Notes: generated by a model from the sequence alone, not told the origin. Positions 31,034-40,202 are shown, numbered from the stretch's first letter. The stretch is 64,000 nucleotides of DNA from Breznakia pachnodae (GCF_030814225.1 NZ_JAUSUR010000003.1:310001-374000); one strand, 5' to 3'. Translations and numbers: made by a program.

Positions 31034-31813
31034 ATGGCAAAAATAATCGCAATATCAAATCAAAAAGGTGGAGTTGGGAAAACTACAACATCAATTAACC
31101 TAGCTAGTGGGCTTGGTTATTTAGGTAAGAAAGTATTACTTGTGGATTTTGATCCTCAGGGAAATGCTACCCAAGGAATTGGTGCCAGTGATGCGAACAG
31201 TAAATTAAGTGTATATAATTTAATCATGGAAGACTATGAAGTAAATCAGATTAAGAAGAAGATTCAGAATCCACCACTTGATATTGTCCCTGCCAATATT
31301 TCTTTAGCTGGTGCGGATTTACAGATGGCACAATATGATACAGGTAAAGAAGAATTATTAAAAGTGAAGTTAGACAAGGTAAGAGATCAATATGATTTTA
31401 TTATTATTGATTGTCCTCCTTCGTTGGGACTTTTGAATACCAATGCATTAACAGCAGCAGATTCAGTTATTATTCCAGTACAGTGTGAATATTATGCACT
31501 GGAAGGGTTAATGCAGTTGTTGCTTACAATTCGCTTAGTACAACAGTTATTCAATGAAAAACTTGAAATCGAAGGTGTTGTATTAACGATGTTTGATGCA
31601 AGAACAAAACTTTCTTTGGAAGTTCAACAAGAAGTACGTAAACATTTTAAAGAAAAAGTGTATAAATCGTTTATTCCTAGAAATGTTCGTCTTTCTGAAT
31701 CTCCTTCAAGAGGAATGTCAATTTTTGAATATGATGTTCGCTGTGAAGGGGCAAAAGCTTATGCTGGTTTAGCAGCAGAAGTAGAAAAAGCTAACCGGGA
31801 GGAAAAAGAATAA
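31034..31813 (+). CDS. parA: Chromosome-partitioning ATPase ParA (Soj)
   Basis: The 259-residue ParA/MinD-type ATPase has the deviant Walker A NQKGGVGKTTTSIN at residues 8-21, LLVDFDPQGNATQG near 35-48, Walker B FIIIDCPPSLG near 117-127, and the conserved SSPSRGMSIFEYD-like C-terminal segment. ATP-bound dimers bind DNA and work with ParB to segregate the origin and regulate initiation. It overlaps parB by one base (TAATG), implying translational coupling. Confidence 0.96.
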   Translation: MAKIIAISNQKGGVGKTTTSINLASGLGYLGKKVLLVDFDPQGNATQGIGASDANSKLSVYNLIMEDYEVNQIKKKIQNPPLDIVPANISLAGADLQMAQYDTGKEELLKVKLDKVRDQYDFIIIDCPPSLGLLNTNALTAADSVIIPVQCEYYALEGLMQLLLTIRLVQQLFNEKLEIEGVVLTMFDARTKLSLEVQQEVRKHFKEKVYKSFIPRNVRLSESPSRGMSIFEYDVRCEGAKAYAGLAAEVEKANREEKE

Positions 31814-32688
31814 TGAGTAATCAAAAACTAGGAAAAGGATTGTCTGCAATTTTTGGTGAAAATGTTGATGATATTTTAGAAGATATCCAGCAAGGCAAAG
31901 TAGAAGGTGTCAGTGATACGACATTAATTGATGTGAAGAAGATCAAACCGAATCCTTACCAACCTCGTAAAGAGTTTGATAAGGCTGCGTTAGAAGAGTT
32001 ATCACAATCAATTGCTACACATGGAGTATTTACACCAATACTTGTAAAAGAAGCAGTAAAGGGATATGAGTTAGTTGCAGGGGAGCGTCGTCTTCGTGCA
32101 TCGAAACTAGCTGGATTAAAAGAAATTCCTGCAATCATTGTTGAGTTTAATGACCAACAAATGATGGAAATTTCACTGCTAGAAAATATTCAACGTGAAG
32201 ATTTGAATGTAATTGAAGAAGCAATTGCTTTATCAAACCTTATTGAAAAGTTAGGATATACACAAGAGCAGTTAGCAAAGCAAATTGGAAAGTCTCGTGA
32301 GTATGTAACTAACACGCTTCGTTTATTAAAACTACCAGATAAGGTACAACAATATGTTGTAAACAAAAAGCTTACAATGGGACATGCAAGAGCATTGTTA
32401 GCACTTGATGACAAAGAAGATATTCTGTTAGTTGCAAAACAGGCAATTAATGAAAAGTTAAGTGTACGTGCAGTTGAAAAACTGGTAAAAGATGCAAAAA
32501 ATCCTTATGTGAATAAAAAGAAAAAAGAAGATAAAACATCTGCATATGACGGTGTTGTAAAAGTAATGCAAGAAAAACTGCAGACAAAAGTTGTCGTTGA
32601 TGACACACAAATCAATATCAAATATCAAGGTGTAGATGATTTAAATCGTATCTTAGAAATCTTAGGATTACTGGAAGAGGAAGAGTAG
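31813..32688 (+). CDS. parB: Chromosome-partitioning protein ParB (Spo0J)
   Basis: The 291-residue protein begins with KLGKGLSAIFGENVDDI, typical of chromosomal ParB. It contains IKPNPYQPRKEFDKAALEEL, GVFTPILVKE, ELVAGERRLRASKLAGL near 80-96, the ENIQREDLNVIEEA motif, and a helix-turn-helix near 150-175 (YTQEQLAKQIGKSREYVTNTLRLL). It loads as CTP-dependent clamps at parS sites near the origin. No canonical parS sequence was found in the window. Confidence 0.96.
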   Translation: MSNQKLGKGLSAIFGENVDDILEDIQQGKVEGVSDTTLIDVKKIKPNPYQPRKEFDKAALEELSQSIATHGVFTPILVKEAVKGYELVAGERRLRASKLAGLKEIPAIIVEFNDQQMMEISLLENIQREDLNVIEEAIALSNLIEKLGYTQEQLAKQIGKSREYVTNTLRLLKLPDKVQQYVVNKKLTMGHARALLALDDKEDILLVAKQAINEKLSVRAVEKLVKDAKNPYVNKKKKEDKTSAYDGVVKVMQEKLQTKVVVDDTQINIKYQGVDDLNRILEILGLLEEEE

Positions 32689-32700
32689 TCAGTAAAACTG

Positions 32701-33510
32701 ATGAAAGCAATTTATAAAGTAATAACTGTTGCCACTATAATTCTTGTAGTGGCAATTATTGTATTCTGTCTCTGGCGATTTGAAAAAAGAGACTACACGA
32801 AAACATTTGATGTAGAAAATGATATTGAGAACGTAGAAACAATTCATGTAGCTACCTACAACGTAAAGATATTAAATAACGGAAATGATTTAGATAAAGC
32901 AATTAATGACTTAAAACCATTAGACCTGGATATTATCTGTTTACAGGAAGTGGATAAAAATTCACTTCGTTCAAAAGATATAGATATGGTAAAAGAGATT
33001 GCAGATGGTCTGGGAATGGACTACTACTATTTTTATAAATCAATGTGGTTATTAGATGGTCATTATGGTTTGGGGATTATCAGTAAGTATCCAATACAGG
33101 AAGTATCTTCACAAGAACTTCCAACTGATTTATTTTCAGAACCTAGAGTATTAGCGAAAGCTGAAATAGTAGTAGGAGATGAAATTATTAATGTATATAA
33201 TACACATCTGACATGGAAATCATGGAATTATCATACCGATCAGATAGCATATATAAAGGAACATATTGAACGAGAGAATACTATACTGATGGGTGACTTC
33301 AATGCTTATTGGGATGAAAACAAAGAAACAGTTTTAGACTTGAATCAAATGAATCATGATCTAAATCCTTATATTACATTTCGAGGTGTTGCATCTCCAG
33401 ATAATATCTTTTATACAGACGATTTTGAAATGATTGAATCAGGAATGGTTGAAACTAGTTTTTCAGATCATAATTCATTGAATTGTGTATTGAGAATAGT
33501 AAAAGAATAA
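32701..33510 (+). CDS. Membrane-anchored endonuclease/exonuclease/phosphatase family protein
   Basis: An N-terminal membrane segment (residues 6-26) is followed by an EEP domain with its expected motifs. These are VATYNV near 51, IICLQEVDKNS near 79-89 (catalytic glutamate), YNTHLTWK near 165, MGDFNAY near 199 and FSDHNSLN near 258. The domain therefore faces outside if the anchor is an N-in signal. Family members cleave phosphodiesters in nucleic acids, lipids or phosphoinositides; the substrate here is not known. The gene starts 12 bases after parB, without an obvious strong ribosome binding site. Confidence 0.85.
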   Translation: MKAIYKVITVATIILVVAIIVFCLWRFEKRDYTKTFDVENDIENVETIHVATYNVKILNNGNDLDKAINDLKPLDLDIICLQEVDKNSLRSKDIDMVKEIADGLGMDYYYFYKSMWLLDGHYGLGIISKYPIQEVSSQELPTDLFSEPRVLAKAEIVVGDEIINVYNTHLTWKSWNYHTDQIAYIKEHIERENTILMGDFNAYWDENKETVLDLNQMNHDLNPYITFRGVASPDNIFYTDDFEMIESGMVETSFSDHNSLNCVLRIVKE

Positions 33511-33532
33511 TGCATTTTATGGAGGGAATAAA

Positions 33533-34336
33533 ATGAGTGATGAACAAATTGAGTCTATGGTAGATAACTATTTTATAAAATCTATGATAATTACAATAGC
33601 AGGGTATACTTTATACGGAATTATCTGTATAACTTATGTATTTATATTGTATCAAACAAATAATAAATCTTTGCTTTTTCTTATGCCTTTTATAATTATG
33701 GCATTTCTCTTGGTATTAATATTGATTGCAACGTTTATTTCAATGCAATTACCAATGTTTATTAAAATAATTGATGAGGATTGCGATTATGAATCGTATA
33801 AAAAAGCTCTTACATATGGATATGAAAAGAATGGATTTCCTAAGCCCGCAAGAGAGATTATGCTTCAATATTATGTTGATTGTTGTGTGATTGGAGGTAA
33901 TGTAGGAAGAGTTAGGAATTTTTTTGATGATGAACAGTATCAGAATTTGATGCGAAAGAATATTTTTCAAAAAGAATGGATAAACTTTAGAATTGCGATT
34001 ATTGAAAATGACGATGAACAATTGGAAAAATCTTATCAGTTGCTAAATGATTTTATAAGTAAAAAAAATAATTCTCGATTTCAACAAATTAAAAAGATTT
34101 TAGATATAAAATATGCAGAATATAATCACGAGTATGAAACAGCTATTCAAATAATTGAAGAAACAAAAGCATTTTCAAAATCAGATGAGATTGATTTTAA
34201 TATGAGAAAGGGAAGCTGTTTATATAAATTAGGAAGATGTTCTGACGCCAAAAGCTATTTAGAATTTGTTTTGGAAAATGGTAATACACTTCCACAAGTT
34301 AAAGAAGCAAAAGCGATATTGTTAGAATTAAATTAG
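33533..34336 (+). CDS. Tandem membrane/TPR-like paralogue 1 of 4
   Basis: I do not recognise a named family. The 267-residue protein starts MSDEQIESMVDNYF. It has two membrane segments (about residues 18-39 and 47-70), a conserved acidic spot EDCDYESYKKAL near residue 82, and then helical repeats. The C-terminal part is TPR-like (LYKLGRCSDAKSYLEFVLENGNTLPQVKEAKAILLEL). Three related genes follow, sharing these ends but differing in the middle. TATGGAGGG precedes the ATG. Helical repeats usually mediate protein binding, so a membrane scaffold is plausible but unproven. Confidence 0.75.
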   Translation: MSDEQIESMVDNYFIKSMIITIAGYTLYGIICITYVFILYQTNNKSLLFLMPFIIMAFLLVLILIATFISMQLPMFIKIIDEDCDYESYKKALTYGYEKNGFPKPAREIMLQYYVDCCVIGGNVGRVRNFFDDEQYQNLMRKNIFQKEWINFRIAIIENDDEQLEKSYQLLNDFISKKNNSRFQQIKKILDIKYAEYNHEYETAIQIIEETKAFSKSDEIDFNMRKGSCLYKLGRCSDAKSYLEFVLENGNTLPQVKEAKAILLELN

Positions 34337-34368
34337 GAAGAATAGTTTTACTTTATGGAGGAACTAGA

Positions 34369-35178
34369 ATGAGTGATGAACAAATTAAATCCATGATGGA
34401 TTCATATTTTATAAAATCTAGAATTGTTGATTTTGCAGGACCTATAGTTTTTATGGCTGCAGTAATTTTTATTTCATCTATATTGCTTTCTTCGCCTAGC
34501 GAAATTAATAAATTTATTTTTATTTTTGTCTATCTTATCGCTAATGCGATATTATTTTATTCAGTCAATAAAATAAAACTTAAATTGATTGCTCCAATTA
34601 ATGCAGTATTAGAAGATGATTGTGATTTTGAGTCTTACAAAAAACTTATTAAGTATGGATATCAAGAGTATTATGATGTGAATATTATTAGGAAGATAAT
34701 GATTCACGCATATATTAGAATTTGCGATCTTGATAAGGACTCAGAAAAGATTAAAGAATTAATGAATGATAATGTTTTCATAAGATTTAATAAAAGAAAC
34801 AAGATTTACTTGAATTACTTAGATCTCATAATAGCGTGGCACGAAAAGAATGAATTGAAATTTTCAGTATCTTATCAATGCTTAATTGATAAGATAAGAA
34901 AAAAAAGAGGAAGTAAATTTGAGAAATTAAAAAAGGAATTAGATTTTTTATATTTTGCATATGATGGTGATTATAAACAAGCACTTGACATCTTGAATGA
35001 TACAAAATTAGAGACAAATATTTCGCAAGTGCTTATAGCTTTTAATAAAGGTTTAAGTTTAAATAAATTAGAAAGAAATGATGAAGCAATTGAACAATTA
35101 AATTATGTTATAGAGAATGGTAATACATTACCTCAGGTCGAAAGAGCCAAGAAATTATTATTAGAGATAAGTGAATAA
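34369..35178 (+). CDS. Tandem membrane/TPR-like paralogue 2 of 4
   Basis: The 269-residue protein opens MSDEQIKSMMDSYFIKSR, very close to copy 1. It has two membrane segments near residues 20-41 and 47-66, EDDCDFESYKKLIKYGY near 79-95, and the closing FNKGLSLNKLERNDEAIEQLNYVIENGNTLPQVERAKKLLLEI. The middle 100 residues have little obvious identity with copy 1 beyond helix pattern. TATGGAGG lies before the ATG, as for copies 1 and 4, suggesting the duplication included the ribosome binding site. The function is unknown. Confidence 0.75.
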   Translation: MSDEQIKSMMDSYFIKSRIVDFAGPIVFMAAVIFISSILLSSPSEINKFIFIFVYLIANAILFYSVNKIKLKLIAPINAVLEDDCDFESYKKLIKYGYQEYYDVNIIRKIMIHAYIRICDLDKDSEKIKELMNDNVFIRFNKRNKIYLNYLDLIIAWHEKNELKFSVSYQCLIDKIRKKRGSKFEKLKKELDFLYFAYDGDYKQALDILNDTKLETNISQVLIAFNKGLSLNKLERNDEAIEQLNYVIENGNTLPQVERAKKLLLEISE

Positions 35179-35199
35179 ACTCAAATTTGGAGGTCAAGT

Positions 35200-36009
35200 A
35201 TGAGTGATGAACAAATAGAAGCATTATTAAAAAAGAACTTTCAAGGGTTAGCAAATGTTAAAAGAAATATTTGGTTGGTTGTATTTTTGATGTGTGTTGT
35301 GATTTTATATGTTGCAACTCAAGTGAAAGGAAGTCTCATATTAATAATACTCATAGCTTTGTCTCTTTTTATAGTTGTGAAATTAATTAATAATCTATAT
35401 ATTAAAAAATTAAATAAACAGTGGAAAAAAATCGAAAAAATACTATATGATGATTGTGATAGTGAGTTGTTTTATCGAATCTTAGCATTCGCATATGATA
35501 ATTATTCCCAATCAAAAATTGTAAGGTTAATAATTATAAGTAATTATCTCCAAGCTTGTTTAGCGCAACGAATGAGCAATAAGGCAAAAGAATTATTGAA
35601 AGATCCGTTTTTTGTTGAGAGAGTTCTTTTGAAAAATCCTGCTACTGCAGCATATACAAATATGGAAATAGCTGCTATTGATAATGATTCTAAACTGTTT
35701 GAAAGTAATTATCAGAAACTAATGGATATGGTTAGTAATAATGATGAGAAGGCGGAAGCTATTTTGAAAATGGTAAATATTGATTATTTGTTTTATAAAG
35801 GAAACTATAAACAGTTCTTGGATATTCTTCCGAAAACCGAAACAGATACACAATATGCGAAAGTTACTGTATCATATATGAAGGGTTATGCGCTTTTTCA
35901 GTTAAGAGATTATAAAGAAGCAAAAGTTAATTTTGAATATGTTATTGAATATGGAAATACATTACCAATTGTGGAAATGGCAAAACAATTATTAATGAAA
36001 ATAGATTAA
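35200..36009 (+). CDS. Tandem membrane/TPR-like paralogue 3 of 4
   Basis: The 269-residue protein starts MSDEQIEALLKKNFQ and is the most divergent of the set. It has two membrane segments (about 24-42 and 45-62), YDDCDSELFYRILAFAYD near 82-99, helical repeats, and the closing YMKGYALFQLRDYKEAKVNFEYVIEYGNTLPIVEMAKQLL. The asparagine of the ENGNTLP motif is tyrosine here (EYGNTLP). It lies 21 bases downstream of copy 2. No signal peptide or enzymatic motif is seen. Confidence 0.75.
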   Translation: MSDEQIEALLKKNFQGLANVKRNIWLVVFLMCVVILYVATQVKGSLILIILIALSLFIVVKLINNLYIKKLNKQWKKIEKILYDDCDSELFYRILAFAYDNYSQSKIVRLIIISNYLQACLAQRMSNKAKELLKDPFFVERVLLKNPATAAYTNMEIAAIDNDSKLFESNYQKLMDMVSNNDEKAEAILKMVNIDYLFYKGNYKQFLDILPKTETDTQYAKVTVSYMKGYALFQLRDYKEAKVNFEYVIEYGNTLPIVEMAKQLLMKID

Positions 36010-36025
36010 TATATGGAGGTTACTT

Positions 36026-36841
36026 ATGAAGGATGAGCAAATAAAGCAAATAATAAATACTTATTATAAGAAGTCAAAACGAACTACTACAATTGTTGGA
36101 ATTGTAATGTTCTTTATTATATTTCCTCCAGCAATTTTATTGCCAGGATTTATTCCAGAAGATTTCTCAGGAAGAATAGTTGTAATTGCAATTTGTTATA
36201 TTGTGGTTTTGGTTATTGGAGTGGTTGTTGAAAACAAGATTCGCACATCTTTAACAAACCGTGCAATGTTTCCAGTTACTTCAGTGCTAAATGATCAGTG
36301 TGACAGTAAATCTTACCTGAAACTGACAACTGAAGGCTGTCAGAGACGAGAGTATGCTAGAAATGCAAAGAATTTTATGGTTACTTTATGTATAGGGGCA
36401 AATCGTATTGAAAATAATCTGAAAAAAGCAAAAGAATTATTTAATGATGCTGAATATCAAAGATATTTAAGACGTGATAAAATTACTGCTGCTTTATTTA
36501 ATTTTCGATTTGCTATTGATGAAAACAATAATGATGATGTGGAGTTGTATCACTCTAATTTGTTGACATTGATGAAAGGGAAGCAACCTCAATTGGCTAA
36601 GAAGGTAGAATTGGATTATACAATTTATAAAAAAGATTATGAAAAAGCTTTATTATTGATGGATGAATTTCCTAATTCTACAAAGTATCGTGAAGTAACA
36701 CATGCGTATTTAAAAGGGAAATGTCTTTATGAATTAAAACGTAAAGATGAAGCAAAAGTATTCTTTGAAGAAGTAGTTGAAAATGGAAATACACTTCCAT
36801 ATGTAGAGGAGTCAAAAAAGTATTTAAAGCGAATTGGATAA
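36026..36841 (+). CDS. Tandem membrane/TPR-like paralogue 4 of 4
   Basis: The 271-residue protein starts MKDEQIKQIINTYYKKSK, with two membrane segments (about 22-44 and 52-70). The acidic site is NDQCDSKSYLKLTTEG, with Q in place of the acidic residue before CD. The C-terminus repeats the family ending YLKGKCLYELKRKDEAKVFFEEVVENGNTLPYVEESKKYLKRI. It closes the array, 16 bases after copy 3, before a terminator. All four copies lie in one direction directly after parB and the EEP-domain gene. Confidence 0.75.
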   Translation: MKDEQIKQIINTYYKKSKRTTTIVGIVMFFIIFPPAILLPGFIPEDFSGRIVVIAICYIVVLVIGVVVENKIRTSLTNRAMFPVTSVLNDQCDSKSYLKLTTEGCQRREYARNAKNFMVTLCIGANRIENNLKKAKELFNDAEYQRYLRRDKITAALFNFRFAIDENNNDDVELYHSNLLTLMKGKQPQLAKKVELDYTIYKKDYEKALLLMDEFPNSTKYREVTHAYLKGKCLYELKRKDEAKVFFEEVVENGNTLPYVEESKKYLKRIG

Positions 36842-36843
36842 TG

Positions 36844-36872
36844 AAGGATAGACGGTGTTCTATTCTTTTTTC
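36844..36872 (+). terminator. Terminator after the paralogue array
   Basis: GGATAGA pairs with TCTATTC (one G-U pair) around CGGTGT, followed by a T-run. Confidence 0.7.
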
Positions 36873-36956
36873 TTGTAATGAAACAACATTGTGACACCTA
36901 TATATGAATGGTATAATTTAAGTATCATAATGGAGAGTCACAGAGGAGGAAACAGG

Positions 36957-37718
36957 ATGGATTTAATAAGAGTAAATAATGAGAATATTGAAGTGGAACA
37001 TATTTGTTGTGCAATTTCCAACAACGATGATGTTCAGGTAAAGTCAAAGAAGTCTTGGTTAAAGGAACAGTTTGATAATGGACTTGTTTTTTTGAAGTGT
37101 GATGTAAGAGGAAAATGTTTTATTGAGTATCTTCCTGCTGAATATGCGTGGGTACCTGTTGATGCAGATGGTTATATGTTTATTAACTGTTTGTGGGTAT
37201 CAGGAAAATATAAGGGAATGGGTTACTCAAATCTATTGTTGGAAGAATGTATAAGAGATAGTAAAGAAAAAGGGAAGAAGGGATTAGTAATTTTATCTTC
37301 GGCAAAGAAGATGGGATTTCTTTCAGATCCAAAATTCATGAAATATAAAGGATTTGAAAGTGTAGATAGTGCGCAACCATATTTTGAGCTATTATATTTA
37401 CCATTTGATAAAGCAGCTGAAAAGCCTAAATTTAAAGAGTCATTAAAAGAAGCAAATAAAAAGGAAATGCCTTCAGGGTTTGTAATGTATTATACAAATC
37501 AGTGTCCATTTACTGCAAAATATGTTCCTATCTTAAAAGAGTATGCAAAAAATCGTGGTGTTGATATCGAAGTGGTTCATATTGAATCAAAAGAACAGGC
37601 AGATAAAGCACCAATTCCATTTACAACATTCTCTTTATTCTATAATGGAGAATTAGTATCTCATGAAATATTGTCAGAGAAGAAACTTGAGAAAATACTT
37701 GAAAGTAAAGGATATTAA
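36957..37718 (+). CDS. GNAT acetyltransferase fused to YoaP-type thioredoxin-like domain
   Basis: The start at 36957 follows AGAGGAGGAAAC; the upstream frame from 36891 is rejected. Residues 1-150 are a GNAT fold with the acetyl-CoA loop (LWVSGKYKGMGYSNLLLEECIRDS near 80). Residues 178-253 form a small thioredoxin-like domain with VMYYTNQCPFTAKYVP (a single cysteine in a CPFT setting), IEVVHIES and PFTTFSLFYNGELVSHE. This two-domain order matches YoaP-like proteins. The acceptor substrate is unknown. It is a single-gene unit with its own terminator. Confidence 0.82.
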   Translation: MDLIRVNNENIEVEHICCAISNNDDVQVKSKKSWLKEQFDNGLVFLKCDVRGKCFIEYLPAEYAWVPVDADGYMFINCLWVSGKYKGMGYSNLLLEECIRDSKEKGKKGLVILSSAKKMGFLSDPKFMKYKGFESVDSAQPYFELLYLPFDKAAEKPKFKESLKEANKKEMPSGFVMYYTNQCPFTAKYVPILKEYAKNRGVDIEVVHIESKEQADKAPIPFTTFSLFYNGELVSHEILSEKKLEKILESKGY

Positions 37719-37735
37719 ATATTAATAAATTGTAG

Positions 37736-37766
37736 AAGTGATGGTCGTAATGATTGTCACTTTTAT
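37736..37766 (+). terminator. Terminator after the GNAT-YoaP gene
   Basis: AAGTGA and TCACTT pair across a 15-base loop, with a T-rich tail; the stem is short. Confidence 0.5.
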
Positions 37767-37901
37767 TATTTTAAAGCTATTTTGATAACATTATATTTAA
37801 GGTAAATAGTTTCTAGTTTGTGTAAGGCTACAATTAAATGAATTTGTGCTATCATACTTGTATGGAAAGTAAATAGTTAGTAATTGGAAGGTGGTAATAA
37901 G

Positions 37902-38534
37902 ATGAAAATAGCAGTGTTAGCCGCTTCTGGAAAACAAGGAAGAAAACTAGTGGAGGAAGCGCACAATCGAGGTTTGGATGTAACCGCATTTGTTCGTAAT
38001 GAAAAGAAACAGGTGGAAAATGTTCCAAATATCGTAAAGGATATATTTGATTTAACTTATGATGATATTAAGGATTTTGATGTTATCATTGATGCATTTG
38101 GTGCATGGGGTGATGAGAATGTAATTCAACATCAGACATCATTAAAGCATCTAGTGTATTTATTGAAAGGAAAACCAAATCGTTTATTGATTGTTGGTGG
38201 AGCAGGAAGTTTATATGTTGACTCCAATCGAAGAGTTCGTCTGATTGATACTCCTGATTTCCCAGAGAGTGGAAAATCACTTGCTGCAAGTATGGCAAAG
38301 GCATTTAATCGATTAAGCACACACAAGGATGTGAACTGGACGTATGTTAGTCCTTCTATGATATTTGATGCAGATGGAAAACGTACAGGAGAGTACCAGT
38401 TAGGTAGTGATGAATTGTTGAAGAATGCAGATGGTAAGAGTTATATCAGTTATGCTGATTATGCAGTTGCAATGATAGATGAAGCTGAGAATGGAAATCA
38501 CATTAAAGAAAGAATAACCGTAGGGTCAAAATAA
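37902..38534 (+). CDS. NAD(P)-binding protein, NmrA/YwnB-like
   Basis: The start at 37902 follows GGAAGGTGG. The 210-residue protein has the N-terminal Rossmann motif IAVLAASGKQGRKLVEEA, then DVIIDAFGAWG near residue 60, LLIVGGAGSLYVD near 95, and a closing SYADYAVAMIDEAE. This is the single-domain atypical SDR seen in NmrA-like and YwnB-like proteins, which bind NAD(P)H and often act in redox sensing or quinone/flavin reduction. No catalytic YxxxK pair is evident. The gene is monocistronic. Confidence 0.82.
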   Translation: MKIAVLAASGKQGRKLVEEAHNRGLDVTAFVRNEKKQVENVPNIVKDIFDLTYDDIKDFDVIIDAFGAWGDENVIQHQTSLKHLVYLLKGKPNRLLIVGGAGSLYVDSNRRVRLIDTPDFPESGKSLAASMAKAFNRLSTHKDVNWTYVSPSMIFDADGKRTGEYQLGSDELLKNADGKSYISYADYAVAMIDEAENGNHIKERITVGSK

Positions 38535-38559
38535 AGATCATTCAATAGCGAATGATCTT
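38533..38559. terminator. Bidirectional terminator, overlapping the DUF5662-like stop codon
   Basis: AAGATCATTC and GAATGATCTT form a 10-bp stem with a six-base loop. The minus-strand stop codon (38538-38540) and last codons are inside it. Confidence 0.8.
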
Positions 38560-39065
38560 CTTTTTATATATTTTACAGTATCATCTAATCCATGTTCACT
38601 TAAGTAAGTTAGTAAATGCATAATTAGTTTATCAGTGTTGGGGTGAATCAACACATGATTTCTACCATTTAAATAATAAATCAATGCACTGTCATCACGA
38701 TAATTCTCTTTTTGGTATATTCTGGACGCAACCACACGGTCACAAAACATTTCGATAACATAGTTCTCTGGCATATCCAAAGGCTTGATTCCATTAGGTC
38801 CATTGTCTAACCAATATTCCCAGTGATGTTTATTTCTACCTTTATGGTGTAACCACCCAAGTGAGTATCCTTTTACTTCTTTTTCTTTATCAATAGGACT
38901 TCTATTTCCTTGGAAATATTTTACTCCAGAAAGAAATTCTACAGGAGAATATTTTGATAAGTCATGGAGTAATCCCTGTTTGTATAAACCACAGCGAAAA
39001 CATAGAGCAGTAACCTGAATTTTATGTTTAGTGATTGTTGAAAAATGACCCCATAATTTATTCAT
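38538..39065 (-). CDS. DUF5662-like protein with HD-type histidine motifs
   Basis: The start at 39065 is set by AAAGGAG upstream; an ATG 15 bases earlier contains this site in its codons. The 175-residue protein has HD-like segments: GLLHDLSKYSPVEF near residue 33-46, LGWLHHKGRNKHHWEYWL near 71-88 and MFCDRVVASRIYQKE near 109-123. This pattern fits the DUF5662 group, probably a metal-binding helical fold. The reaction is unknown. It is a single-gene unit on the minus strand. Confidence 0.75.
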   Translation of the reverse strand: MNKLWGHFSTITKHKIQVTALCFRCGLYKQGLLHDLSKYSPVEFLSGVKYFQGNRSPIDKEKEVKGYSLGWLHHKGRNKHHWEYWLDNGPNGIKPLDMPENYVIEMFCDRVVASRIYQKENYRDDSALIYYLNGRNHVLIHPNTDKLIMHLLTYLSEHGLDDTVKYIKRRSFAIE

Positions 39066-39175
39066 AAATGCTCCTTTCAAACAGTGCTATTTTATCATTT
39101 ATTCACTTCGAAATAAAGTAGTATGAAAAAAGAAAAATATGATATAGAATAAAGGTAAGAAAGTTGGAGGTAAAA

Positions 39176-40102
39176 ATGAAATACTTACAATTAAAAGATG
39201 ATTTAAAAGTATCTCAATTAGCATTTGGATGTATGCGTATTGCAGGTATGAGTGTTGAAGAATTAGAAGATTTAGTAAAAGTTTCTTTGGACCAAGGTAT
39301 TAATTTCTATGATCATGCAGATATCTATGGTGGAGGAAAAAGTGAAGAATTGTTTGGAGAAGTTTTAAAACGCAATCCTGATATGCGTGAGAAAATGGTA
39401 ATTCAAACGAAATGTGCAATTCGCAGAGATAAAGTAGGTTACTTTGACTTTAGTAAAGAACACATTATTAACTCAGTTGATGAAAGTCTAAAAAGACTAC
39501 AAACTGACTATATTGATATTCTGTTATTGCACCGTCCAGATACATTAATGGAACCAAGTGAAGTTGCAGAAGCTTTTAATGAATTAGAAGCAAGTGGAAA
39601 AGTAAAATACTTTGGTGTTTCTAATATGAATTCGATGCAAATGGAATTACTGCAAAGTGGAGTAAAACAAAAGTTATTGTTTAACCAATTACAGTTCAGT
39701 CCAATCCATGCTGGAATGGTAACAAATGGATTGTTTGCAAATATGAAGGAAGCACAAGCAGTAGATCATGATGGATCAATTTTAGAATACTGTAGACTTA
39801 AAGGTGTAACAATTCAACCTTGGTCAATTATGCAAGCTTCTTGGGAAGAAGGAACATTCCTTGATAACCCAGACTATAAAGAATTTAATGACTGCCTGCA
39901 AGAATTTGCTGATCAATATAATGTAAGTAAAACAGCAATTGTAATTGCCTGGATCTTACGTCACCCAGCAAATATGCAACCAATCTTTGGAACAACAAAA
40001 AGCAAACACTTAATTGAAATGTGTGCTGGTTGTGATATTGAATTATCAAGAGCAGACTGGTATTACATTTATACAAAGGCAATTGGCAGAATGCTACCTT
40101 AA
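39176..40102 (+). CDS. Aldo/keto reductase (copy 1)
   Basis: The start at 39176 follows TTGGAGG. The 308-residue protein has the barrel motifs and catalytic residues of the family: FYDHADIYGGGKSEELFGE near residue 45-60 (D and Y), IQTKCAI near 78 (K), and DILLLHRPD near 115 (H). The C-terminal HPANMQPIFGTTKSKHL binds NADPH. It resembles YdhF-type reductases. A second copy follows after a terminator. Physiological substrates cannot be inferred. Confidence 0.93.
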   Translation: MKYLQLKDDLKVSQLAFGCMRIAGMSVEELEDLVKVSLDQGINFYDHADIYGGGKSEELFGEVLKRNPDMREKMVIQTKCAIRRDKVGYFDFSKEHIINSVDESLKRLQTDYIDILLLHRPDTLMEPSEVAEAFNELEASGKVKYFGVSNMNSMQMELLQSGVKQKLLFNQLQFSPIHAGMVTNGLFANMKEAQAVDHDGSILEYCRLKGVTIQPWSIMQASWEEGTFLDNPDYKEFNDCLQEFADQYNVSKTAIVIAWILRHPANMQPIFGTTKSKHLIEMCAGCDIELSRADWYYIYTKAIGRMLP

Positions 40103-40127
40103 ACTCATTCAGACGAATGAGTTTTTT
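40103..40127 (+). terminator. Terminator between the two aldo/keto reductase genes
   Basis: ACTCATTC and GAATGAGT pair around AGAC, flanked by A- and T-runs. Confidence 0.85.
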
Positions 40128-40202
40128 AATCGTCTCAGTAGGAAAAGAAGTGCTTATACAATAAAATAATAGTTGTATAGTAATTTCAAAGGAGGAAAGG
40201 AA

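Noticed and set aside
29544..32688. parS sites near parB
   Set aside because: No sequence matching TGTTTCACGTGAAACA was noticed in or around the cluster.
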